Of a stretch of DNA of 64,000 nt, positions 37,149 through 44,588 are shown in pieces. Below the pieces are notes generated by a model. The model saw nothing but the letters and a program-made list of their open reading frames with translations. It made no database searches and was not told the origin of the DNA. Both the position numbers and the translations under genes were made by a program. The DNA is from Bog-950 sp964631835. Lineage in GTDB: Bacteria; Bacteroidota; Bacteroidia; Chitinophagales; LD1. The stretch covers positions 62,001 through 126,000 of the forward strand of contig CAZWAD010000003.1 in NCBI GenBank assembly GCA_964631835.1, read 5' to 3'. Numbering within the stretch: position 1 is the first letter of the stretch; the number at the start of each line of letters is the position of its first letter.

Positions 37149-38111
37149 TTATGCCTCCAAAACATGCTGATGGCTGGTATGGTATATCTCCCTTAGCCAG
37201 GAAGTCACTTCAGGGATAACGGCATCTATATCCTCATGAAGCACCGCATGTGTTTTGTCAGGAAAGAGTGAAAACTTCTTCTTACAGGTCAGCTTATCGA
37301 AAATTTTTTGGGTGTATGAAACCGGGAAAATGGAATCGGCAGTTCCCTGCAAAACCATTACCGGAACCGTGATTTGCTCCACTGGTTTTGCCATTTCGGT
37401 ATGAGCAAGGGATTGCAATGCCCGGAGCGAAACGGACTTCAGCGTAAGCGGGTCCGACTCCATAAAGTTCCTGGCATTACCGAAATATTGTACCGGTATT
37501 TTCTCCAGGTCAATGTATGATGTAACCGGTATCTGCGCATTCGGGATAATACCTCCGGCACGGGCAATGAGCATCTTCATGTATTTAAACAGGCGGGGGT
37601 GACGGGCAAGCTGTACGGTCTCCGGTGCGGTTAAGTCGGCAAAGTTCTGGCAAATAACAGAGTTCAATCTTTCATCCTTTGCTGCCATATAAAAAGCCAC
37701 AATACCCCCCTGGCTGCTTCCCATCAAACTTACCTTGTTATTAAACCGGTTGATGGCATAGGTAATTACATTCTCCGCATCGCGCATGATTTCGGTGATG
37801 GTATAGTCGCCTCTTACCCCTTCACTTTGTCCGTGTCCGCGGGGGTCGAAGCCAACAATGTTATAGCCTTCCATTCCCAGTTTGTAAAGTAATTCGCCAT
37901 AGCACAAAGCATAAATAGCTGTGCCCGGAATAAACACAATAGTGGGGGCATACGGGTCGTATTCATATACATCCACATGAATTTTCAAGCCGTCTGAAAT
38001 AACCCAGTCGGTTTTAAAATACTCATGTACGCGGGGATAACCGAGCGTATCGGCTATGTAATCGAAGTAATCGTGAAGCGAGTTGAACGTCTTATCTTTG
38101 CTTACATACAT
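37149..38111 (-). CDS. Alpha/beta hydrolase (serine hydrolase)
   Basis: A 320-aa cytosolic hydrolase of the monoacylglycerol-lipase type. The oxyanion region FIPGTAIYAL precedes FDPRGHGQSEG. The nucleophile elbow is LMGSSQGG (GxSxG), the acid is probably the Asp of GTADSIFP, and the base is the His of KTHAVLHED. No signal peptide. Substrate unknown. It lies 37 bp downstream of the YhhN-family gene on the same strand, so a lipid role is possible. Confidence 0.85.
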   Translation of the reverse strand: MYVSKDKTFNSLHDYFDYIADTLGYPRVHEYFKTDWVISDGLKIHVDVYEYDPYAPTIVFIPGTAIYALCYGELLYKLGMEGYNIVGFDPRGHGQSEGVRGDYTITEIMRDAENVITYAINRFNNKVSLMGSSQGGIVAFYMAAKDERLNSVICQNFADLTAPETVQLARHPRLFKYMKMLIARAGGIIPNAQIPVTSYIDLEKIPVQYFGNARNFMESDPLTLKSVSLRALQSLAHTEMAKPVEQITVPVMVLQGTADSIFPVSYTQKIFDKLTCKKKFSLFPDKTHAVLHEDIDAVIPEVTSWLREIYHTSHQHVLEA

Positions 38112-38148
38112 AATTCTGCCTTTTTACAATTTATAAAGAGATGTGGTT

Positions 38149-38841
38149 TTAATCTTTTGTTTTTGAAAACTGAGTAAGGGCTCCTTTAGCAATCAGTAAT
38201 TGTCCGCTGATATAAAGCAACATAATAAAAATACTTGCCGTGCCAAACGGATGCAGAAACTTATTTACCGCAATAATTGAATCGGAAACCATAAACAGAA
38301 GCGCCCCGGCAAACACCAGCGCGAAGCTCTTATCATTTACCCGGCCATATCGGTTTATGGAAAAAACAACCATTGTTGCAATTGCCGCGGAATAAACCAG
38401 AACCGGAACAAGGAATGGTTTTGTCTTCTCATCACCAGTTATGCCCGGGACTAAGAGTGACAGCAAAACCGCCATATAAACCACCAGCGGAAGGGTTACC
38501 CAAAACTTCTTTGGCAGAAGAGCCGGTGTATTTTTATTGGTTACATCGGCAAACGCAATGGTGTAAAGAATATGAGTAATCAGGAAGCCCACTAACCCCA
38601 GGAGAAAGAAATTTTCATTCCTGTAAACAAACATCAGCGCCACATCGCCCACCCACGAAAAGCAGAATGCCGCAACCATCAGTTTATGAAACTTGTTCCA
38701 GCTGCCGCTTACCGACTTAGCGTAATAAGCAACCAGAGTTACCATCAGCAACGGTTTGGCAATAAAGCGAACCAAACCATCATTAGCTACTTCGGCATAA
38801 ATTTCAAATGCGGCTACGAGCAGGAAGAGATATTGGAGCAT
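38149..38841 (-). CDS. YhhN family membrane protein (lysoplasmalogenase-like)
   Basis: A 230-aa integral membrane protein with about eight hydrophobic segments. Family signature elements are FIAKPLLMVTL near residue 30, the acidic FCFSWVGDVALMF and MVSDSIIAVNKF. Characterised relatives (TMEM86 and a Legionella protein) hydrolyse the vinyl-ether bond of lysoplasmalogen; whether this copy does so is not known. It precedes the alpha/beta hydrolase gene on the same strand. Confidence 0.85.
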   Translation of the reverse strand: MLQYLFLLVAAFEIYAEVANDGLVRFIAKPLLMVTLVAYYAKSVSGSWNKFHKLMVAAFCFSWVGDVALMFVYRNENFFLLGLVGFLITHILYTIAFADVTNKNTPALLPKKFWVTLPLVVYMAVLLSLLVPGITGDEKTKPFLVPVLVYSAAIATMVVFSINRYGRVNDKSFALVFAGALLFMVSDSIIAVNKFLHPFGTASIFIMLLYISGQLLIAKGALTQFSKTKD

Positions 38842-38934
38842 TTTAGTCTTTCGGGTTTCGAATGTCGGATTTCAAATTGAAAATACAAAACGCACTTTCA
38901 CAGCAAACTTCTTTTTCAGCCAAAAAGTTGGTAA

Positions 38935-39012
38935 GCGGTCATTTCGTTCTGACATAATTGCTCGGTGATTTTTCTAACAAAATTCAGGACAAAAAATATT
39001 CCGCAGCATGAC
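38935..39012. repeat. Palindromic intergenic element, second copy-like
   Basis: Bounded by GCGGTCATTTCG on the left and AATATTCCGCAGCATGAC on the right, whose complement (GTCATGCTGCGG) resembles the left end. The right-hand word matches 18222-18239 at 16 of 18 positions and shares AATATTCCGCA with the element at 17576 (opposite strand). Confidence 0.5.
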
Positions 39013-39095
39013 ACACATCATGTAAACCTGCGCCAGCATTGGGTTTTATTTGTATTTACTTAACAAAGTTTCCAGCTGAAATCAATAAAACTGAA

Positions 39096-39103
39096 TATTT
39101 TTG
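39096..39103 (+). promoter_or_regulatory. -7 element (TATTTTTG) for phasin-like gene
   Basis: A perfect TAnnTTTG match 73 bp before ATG 39176. It implies a leader of about 65 nt and excludes the upstream in-frame TTG at 39101 as start. Confidence 0.5.
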
Positions 39104-39175
39104 CAGCAGAATTTCTCAGTTGGCATTGATTATGACAACAGCGAACCATTATTAACAACAAAAAACAATTTTAAC

Positions 39176-39595
39176 ATGGCAACCAACAATCTCCAGGAAA
39201 ACCTGAAAAAGTATTTCTATTCAGGCGTAGGACTTGCAGCCCACACGGCTGATGTAGTTCAGAAATCAGTAAACGAATTAGTAAAAAAAGGCAAGGTAAG
39301 CGAAGCTGACGGCAAGAAAATCGTAGGCGAGGCGATTAAGAAAGTAGAAGCCCGCAGACCGGAAATAGAAGCCAAGTACAACGAGGCAGTTCACAAGTTT
39401 GTGAAGCTGACTTCTACGGAAGTTTCAAAACTCCAGAAGAGGATTGAAAAACTCGAAGGGCAGTTAAAGTGGAAAGGCGCTGCGGCTCCCAAGGCTCCTG
39501 TTAAGCCTGTTGCTAAAAAAAAAGCTAAGAAAAAAGTAAGAACAGCGGCTAAACCGGTGGCTACAGCTCCGGTTGTAACTCCTCCGACCGTTTAA
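39176..39595 (+). CDS. Phasin-like granule-associated protein
   Basis: A 139-aa protein. The N-terminal two thirds are amphipathic helices (LKKYFYSGVGLAAHTADVV, VNELVKKGKVSEADGKKIV, VSKLQKRIEKLEGQLK), as in PhaF/phasin-type proteins that coat polyhydroxyalkanoate granules. The C-terminal ~40 residues form a Lys/Ala/Pro-rich histone-like tail (KPVAKKKAKKKVRTAAKPV), as in PhaF, where it binds DNA. No PHA synthase is in view, so the role stays tentative. A strong terminator follows. Confidence 0.65.
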   Translation: MATNNLQENLKKYFYSGVGLAAHTADVVQKSVNELVKKGKVSEADGKKIVGEAIKKVEARRPEIEAKYNEAVHKFVKLTSTEVSKLQKRIEKLEGQLKWKGAAAPKAPVKPVAKKKAKKKVRTAAKPVATAPVVTPPTV

Positions 39596-39620
39596 TTTTT
39601 TTCAGTAAAGTTTCAGGATA

Positions 39621-39655
39621 AATGCCCCCTCTTACTCGGGGGCATTTTTATTTTT
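39621..39655 (+). terminator. Rho-independent terminator after phasin-like gene
   Basis: A 9-bp stem (AATGCCCCC with GGGGGCATT), an 8-nt loop and the T-rich tail TTTTATTTTT. The tail also contains TATTTTTG (39649-39656), a perfect -7 element 16 bp before the next start codon. Confidence 0.85.
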
Positions 39656-39671
39656 GCACCGCTTTGGCCAC

Positions 39672-41360
39672 ATGATTTTCAATAACACTTTCCGCAACCT
39701 TAACCGCACCCGCGAAATCCTCGGAATCCTCATCAAATACGGGTTTGAGGACTTTATTGCCAACAGCACCCTGCGCAACTTAGTTACCGAAAGCATGCGT
39801 CTGCACTGGTTGCGCGATAACAAACCTGTGCTGGGCTATACCCGCTACGAGCGCGTGCGCATGGCGGCTGAAGAACTGGGCCCCACGTTTATCAAAATGG
39901 CGCAGATGCTCAGCAACCGCCCCGATATTATTCCCGAGGGGCTGGTAAAGGAGTTTGAGAAACTGCAGGACAGCGTTCCGCCAGTGGAGTTTGTAAAAGC
40001 AAAAGCCATTATTGAAAAAGAAACAGGCAATAGGCTCGAAGAAATGTTTTCGGAGTTCAGCGAAACGCCTATGGCTTCGGCTTCCATAGGGCAGGTGTAC
40101 AAAGCAAAACTTCAAACCGGTGAAGAGGTGGTGGTTAAAGTTCAGCGGCCGGGAGTGGCGGAAATTATTGAGCATGATTTGAGCATTATTAAGGAGGGCG
40201 TAAAGCGCATGGACCGCTACCTGAAAAAGCAGGGCATTTTAAATTCGGAGGAGGTGGTAAGGGTTTTTGAGCGGGCCATTACCAAAGAACTCGACTACCA
40301 GAACGAAGCGCGCAACATAGAGCGCTTCCGCAGCACCTATTCTTTCCGCACCGATTTTTACGTGCCGCGCGCCTACCGCGAATTCAGCAACAAGCAGGTG
40401 CTGATAATGGAGTATGCCAGCGGTTGCAAAATCAGCGATATTGAACAGATGAAAGCCTGGGGGCTTAACCCCGCGCGTATTGTTGAAAAGGGCATGGACA
40501 TTTACCTGTCACAGATTTTTGAGTTCGGGTACTTCCATGGCGACCCGCACCCCGGCAATGTATTGGTAAACCAGGAGGGAACCATCATTCTGCTCGACTT
40601 CGGCATGGTGGGGCAGCTGATGAAGAAAGACAAGTACGCCTTTGCCGGAATTTTTATAGCCATGAGCAAGTACGACGCCCGTGAAATGGCTGTGCAGATG
40701 CGCAAGCTATCGGTAGAAGATAACATTACCGACATGCGCCAGTTTGTTTACGACCTCAACGACCTGATTGAAGATTATGCCTACCTCGATGTAAAGGAAA
40801 GCAACATTCAGGATGTGATTTCGAGGCTGCAAAAAATAATGTACGATTACCGCATTACTGTTCCGGGCAGTGTGTTCCTCATCTTCCGGGCGTTTGCCAT
40901 TCTCGAAGGCATAGGCAAAAAGCTTCACCCCAATTTTAAAACCTACGAGTTCATACGTCCGTACGGGCAAAAGATTCTGACCGAGCAACTGAAGCCCGAA
41001 AACCTGGCTGCCGAAGCGGCACAGCGCCTTTCAAACCTTTCGGGGTTTTTGAATGCCCTGCCCACCGAGGTGCGGGGTATCATGAGCCAGATTTCCAAGG
41101 GCAAACTGCACAGCGAAATTGAGCTGCAGGGCTACGGCTACGCTCTCAAAAAATGGGACAGCATAAGCACCCGCCAGTCGCTGGTGTATATTATCTGTAC
41201 CCTCATGCTTAGCTCCACCATTGCCCTGCTGCCGCAATACCCGCCAGAAATGCAGTTCCTCTACGGCATGAATAAGTGGAGCTTCATAGGCTACTCTATT
41301 GCCGGCTTCCTTTTCCTTATTTGGCTGTATGCCGTGGCGAGGAGGAGGGTGTATAAGTGA
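39672..41360 (+). CDS. ABC1/UbiB-family atypical kinase
   Basis: A 562-aa UbiB/AarF-type protein, an atypical ATPase linked to isoprenoid quinone synthesis or membrane lipid handling. The nucleotide pocket has the Ala-rich loop MASASIGQVYKA, VVVKVQRPG (Lys), the catalytic HGDPHPGNVLV and LLDFGMVG. The family-invariant KxGQ motif is K-M-A-Q here (residues 75-78 in PTFIKMAQMLSNRPD), a Gly-to-Ala change. Two C-terminal membrane helices (IICTLMLSSTIALL, AGFLFLIWLYAVA) anchor it. ATG 39672 is preferred to TTG 39654. Confidence 0.9.
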   Translation: MIFNNTFRNLNRTREILGILIKYGFEDFIANSTLRNLVTESMRLHWLRDNKPVLGYTRYERVRMAAEELGPTFIKMAQMLSNRPDIIPEGLVKEFEKLQDSVPPVEFVKAKAIIEKETGNRLEEMFSEFSETPMASASIGQVYKAKLQTGEEVVVKVQRPGVAEIIEHDLSIIKEGVKRMDRYLKKQGILNSEEVVRVFERAITKELDYQNEARNIERFRSTYSFRTDFYVPRAYREFSNKQVLIMEYASGCKISDIEQMKAWGLNPARIVEKGMDIYLSQIFEFGYFHGDPHPGNVLVNQEGTIILLDFGMVGQLMKKDKYAFAGIFIAMSKYDAREMAVQMRKLSVEDNITDMRQFVYDLNDLIEDYAYLDVKESNIQDVISRLQKIMYDYRITVPGSVFLIFRAFAILEGIGKKLHPNFKTYEFIRPYGQKILTEQLKPENLAAEAAQRLSNLSGFLNALPTEVRGIMSQISKGKLHSEIELQGYGYALKKWDSISTRQSLVYIICTLMLSSTIALLPQYPPEMQFLYGMNKWSFIGYSIAGFLFLIWLYAVARRRVYK

Positions 41361-41814
41361 TGAGTTGATGAGGTGATTAGGGGATGAAATGATTCATCTC
41401 CGGACTTTTCAATCAACAACCCCAACCCAATTCGCATTTTGCAAGGGTTTACAACGGACAAATTACATGTAAGTTGTCCGTTGTAAGCCCTGTCAGACCG
41501 CATTCCGAACTCCTGACGGCTGCTGACAAGTATTACAACGGATGGCTAACTTGTATAATGTCCGTTGGAAGGATTTGCAATGGACGATTAACTTGTAGGT
41601 TATCAATTGACATAGTTTACAACGGATGTCCAGCTTGTAGGTTGTCCGTTGTAAGGAATTACAACAGACGGCTAACTTGTAGATTGTCCGTTGTTATATG
41701 CGGCAAATACCGTTCTGAATTGCGGAAGCCGCTGACAACTATTGCAGAAGCCAAAATGAACTGAAAACCCTATCTGCGTAGTGACTCAGATTGACATTGC
41801 GCCAAATCAGCCAG
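41361..41814. repeat. 21/42-bp phased array of hairpin-forming repeats
   Basis: From 41449 to 41763 the sequence divides into exactly fifteen 21-bp units. Paired 42-bp units start at 41449, 41533, 41575, 41617 and 41659. Each begins TTACAACGGA-like and ends TTGTCCGTTGTAA-like, so each can fold. The first has a perfect 13-bp stem (41449-41461 with 41474-41486, loop 12 nt). Units at 41491-41532 and 41701-41763 are degenerate but in phase. The region lies between convergent genes. The plus-strand open frame 41474-41764 is a by-product of the period. Confidence 0.9.
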
Positions 41815-43350
41815 TTACTTCAACAGCGTTTGCAGCTTCATAGCCACACCCATATCACCGGTTACTTTTATTTTACCCGACATGAACGCATTCATGGGGT
41901 TCAACGAGCCGTTAGTTAGTGCCGTAAAATCCGCGAGGCTGATTCCGATAGTGCAATCGGCTTCGTTATCATCGGTTGAGATAACATTTGCCGCACCGGT
42001 TCCATCCACAAAAATTTTGTGCTCACCGAAATCAAATTTGAGGGTTTTGCCCAATGCCGGTGCTGTAGCAGCACGCGCTTTTAGTCCGGCTACAATTTCG
42101 GTTATGCCATTGTCCACAGCTTTAGTGGCGGTGGCAGGAACCGGTTGGGCAGGCTGCCCTTCGGATTGTGCGTATTGAATGGTGAGCCCTTTGTTGTCGT
42201 ATTTCTTATCGTCAATAATCATTTTGGAAATTATCTCGCGCATAATTTCAGACGAGCCTCCGCCAATAGTGAGTATGCGGCTGTCGCGGTACATGCGCGC
42301 CATTTTGTATTCTTCCATGTAACCGTACCCGCCAAAGTTTTGCAGACACTGGTAAGCTACTTTGTCGCTCAGTTCAGTGGCAAGCAGTTTTGCCATACTG
42401 CTTTCTTTAACGGCATACTCGCCATCGTTATGCAACCGGCAGCAGTAGTAAACAAAATGTTTGGTGCACTCCACCTCCGAAGCTAATTGAGCCATGCGGT
42501 GGCGCAGCACCTGAAATTTATCAATGGTTCTGCCAAAAGCCTGTCGCTCGCTCATGTATTGCAGGGTATAATCAATGGCATTTTCGCAACCGGCAATGGC
42601 TGAAATAGCACCGCTTAATCTTTCCAGTTGCAAACCGCCCATCAGGTAAATGAAACCCTGCCCTTCTTCACCAATCAGGTTTTCGGCAGGAACCTTTACG
42701 TTGTCGAAAAATAACTCAGCAGTATCGCTGGCATGCCAGCCGAGCTTTTTCAGTTTCTTGGCAGAAACACCGGCAGCGTTGCGGTCAATCACCAGAAGGC
42801 TTACTCCTTCAAAGCCTTTTGAACTGTCGGTTTTTACCACCGCTACAATATAGTCGCCATAAACTCCGTTGGTGATAAAAGTCTTGGAGCCGTTTACGAT
42901 ATAATGGCTGCCATCCCGCACAGCACGGGTTTTTATATTCTGTACATCGCTGCCCGCACCCGGTTCGGTAATACCGATACACGAAACCAGCTCGCCTTTA
43001 ACTGTCGGAACCAGATACTTTTTCTTAAGCTCCTCTGAAGCGTGCTTGTATAAATACGGAGTGCTCATATACTGAATTACCAGCGGAGTAACAGCAAAGC
43101 CACCGCTCCAGACTTTCGCCACCTCTTCGCAAAAGACTACCGAATACCAGAAGTCAACTGCTTCGCCACCGTATTCGGCACTGTAGTTCAGGCCGAGGTA
43201 ACCCATGTCGCCAAACTTCTTCCAAAGCTCTTTGGGAATGCGCTGTTCTTCTTCCCATTTGTCAATGTTAGGCGCCACTTCGCGCTGCAAAAATTCTTTC
43301 AGCCCCTGGCGGAATAGTTCGTGTTCTTCGGTAAAATAGTAGTTCTTCAT
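41815..43350 (-). CDS. Acyl-CoA dehydrogenase fused to a C-terminal SCP2 domain
   Basis: A 511-aa two-domain protein. Residues 1 to about 385 are an FAD acyl-CoA dehydrogenase (EYGGEAVDFW, CIGITEPGAGSDVQNIKT, FITNGVYGDYIV, LQNFGGYGYMEEYKMARMYRDSRI). Where many family members have the base Glu in YEGT it reads GGGS, so the base is probably the Glu of LQLERLSG, as in long-chain and isovaleryl enzymes. After an Ala/Pro linker, about 415-511 are a sterol-carrier SCP2 domain (KTLKFDFGEHKIFVDG, AFMSGKIKVTGDMGVAMKL), close to the free SCP2 at 47298. ATG 43350 is used; the longer frame overlaps the -7 box. Confidence 0.9.
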   Translation of the reverse strand: MKNYYFTEEHELFRQGLKEFLQREVAPNIDKWEEEQRIPKELWKKFGDMGYLGLNYSAEYGGEAVDFWYSVVFCEEVAKVWSGGFAVTPLVIQYMSTPYLYKHASEELKKKYLVPTVKGELVSCIGITEPGAGSDVQNIKTRAVRDGSHYIVNGSKTFITNGVYGDYIVAVVKTDSSKGFEGVSLLVIDRNAAGVSAKKLKKLGWHASDTAELFFDNVKVPAENLIGEEGQGFIYLMGGLQLERLSGAISAIAGCENAIDYTLQYMSERQAFGRTIDKFQVLRHRMAQLASEVECTKHFVYYCCRLHNDGEYAVKESSMAKLLATELSDKVAYQCLQNFGGYGYMEEYKMARMYRDSRILTIGGGSSEIMREIISKMIIDDKKYDNKGLTIQYAQSEGQPAQPVPATATKAVDNGITEIVAGLKARAATAPALGKTLKFDFGEHKIFVDGTGAANVISTDDNEADCTIGISLADFTALTNGSLNPMNAFMSGKIKVTGDMGVAMKLQTLLK

Positions 43351-43374
43351 AACGTGCTGTTTTATTAAGCAGGG

Positions 43375-43382
43375 CAAATATA
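43375..43382 (-). promoter_or_regulatory. -7 element (TATATTTG) for acyl-CoA dehydrogenase-SCP2 gene
   Basis: A perfect TAnnTTTG on the minus strand, 24 bp before ATG 43350. It rules out the upstream in-frame ATG at 43377. Confidence 0.55.
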
Positions 43383-43415
43383 CAAGTATGCGCTTCTGTT
43401 GCCGGTTGGGGCTGT

Positions 43416-44501
43416 TTATGCGGCTTTTCCGTTATCCCTTTTGTCGTGAATCAGTTCATCGAGTTCGCCCAGGGCATCTTCCTCGCGCTTTTTCAGCAGC
43501 AGGCTTTTGGTTGCAATGTCGGCTTTCATGCGTTCAATAATCTGCGCGCATATGTCTTTAATGATATTGCTGATTTCCTCGTTTTTTTCGGGTAATAGTA
43601 TGCTGTCGAAAGCATTATTAACTGCCTCTTCAATCAGAGCCGTATTTTTTTCGGACGAAACATGGCGTGCACCGCTTTCAACCAGTTCGAAGGTGACATC
43701 GCTGATGGTTTCTTCCAGCGAAGTAAAAATCTGCTTGCCCACCAGGGGAATATTTTCCACCCGCTTCATCTCCTTGCTGGATGCGAACCCTTCGCGCACC
43801 GTATCTTCAATTTGCTTTTTCAGTTCGTTACGGAAAGCATTGTAGTTTGCCTGGGTTACGGTTTGCACGCGCTCAGTAATCCATTTCGACAGCGAAGCGC
43901 GGTGGGGCTTTAGTACATCGGCAATAATGTTGTTTTTAGATGTGCTCTCTTTGATTACTTCGCGCTTAATGGCTTCGAGCAGGTTGACGAGTACACGGTC
44001 GGTAATTTCTTCCAGAAAAATCTGGTAAAGCTGGTCGAGTTTGCGCAAAGGATAGGTCTGGCGCAGGTTGACAATACCCAGCCTGTGCAGGCGCATACTG
44101 ACAGAAAAAATACGCAGGAGCCTAAGCCAGCGGAAAACACCCTGAGGAAGGCAGCCCAGTACATCGTACCAATGCACCACAGGATACAGAAACCAGGCTC
44201 CGTAGGTTTTGTTTTTAATGGCAAAGGCCCACCTAATAAGTATTTCGGCAACGAAAGCAGCTACAAAGTAGAGGTCGTAAATAAGAAAGTAGGGGTGAAT
44301 ATCATGGGCGTAGAACCGGTAGAAGTCAGGAAACACGCGGCTGAGAAAGTCGCGGAAAAACCGGTGGGTGAAGTTCCAGTCGAAGACAATAAATACCAGG
44401 TTGACGATAATCAGAGCCAGCATCAGCAGGTCAACGGCAAACATCAGGGTGTCCCTGGTGGTTTTGTTTTTCCGGCTGTTTGTCTGCTTGTTTGTCTTCA
44501 T
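43416..44501 (-). CDS. Voltage-sensor-like membrane protein with cytoplasmic helical domain
   Basis: A 361-aa protein. The first ~145 residues resemble a voltage-sensing domain. S1 is about 19-41. S2 is about 70-94 with the usual acidic/basic pair (FVAEILIRW, Glu86 and Arg90). S3 is about 102-119 with Asp113 in HWYDVLGCLP. An S4-like helix carries Arg124, Arg127, Arg130, Arg137 and Arg140 (FRWLRLLRIFSVSMRLHR). No S5-pore-S6 follows. Instead there are about 215 residues of charged, partly coiled-coil helix ending KRDNGKAA. It could be a pore-less sensor or a remnant of an ion-channel family. Function unknown. Confidence 0.6.
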   Translation of the reverse strand: MKTNKQTNSRKNKTTRDTLMFAVDLLMLALIIVNLVFIVFDWNFTHRFFRDFLSRVFPDFYRFYAHDIHPYFLIYDLYFVAAFVAEILIRWAFAIKNKTYGAWFLYPVVHWYDVLGCLPQGVFRWLRLLRIFSVSMRLHRLGIVNLRQTYPLRKLDQLYQIFLEEITDRVLVNLLEAIKREVIKESTSKNNIIADVLKPHRASLSKWITERVQTVTQANYNAFRNELKKQIEDTVREGFASSKEMKRVENIPLVGKQIFTSLEETISDVTFELVESGARHVSSEKNTALIEEAVNNAFDSILLPEKNEEISNIIKDICAQIIERMKADIATKSLLLKKREEDALGELDELIHDKRDNGKAA

Positions 44502-44588
44502 CGCTAAGCTGCAATAAAATTAAGCAAAGCCCCTAAACCTGCCAACGATACTGGTTATAAAAGTATTAACCGGAGGATAAAAAGCAAC

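Larger units (their letters stand above)
38842..39175. other. Gene-free region with two repeat-like elements
   Basis: The divergent region between the YhhN gene and the phasin-like gene. 38850-38880 is a GATTTC/GGTTTCG-type simple repeat. 38935-39012 is a palindromic element. 39096-39103 is a -7 box for the phasin-like gene. No ORF with coding character. Confidence 0.7.

Noticed and set aside
41449..41763. CRISPR array
   Set aside because: Units are contiguous at 42 bp without unique spacers, each unit is itself palindromic and degenerate, and no cas genes are present.
41474..41764. Plus-strand ORF of 96 codons with a 14-residue period
   Set aside because: It is an exact by-product of the 21/42-bp hairpin array and has no family character.
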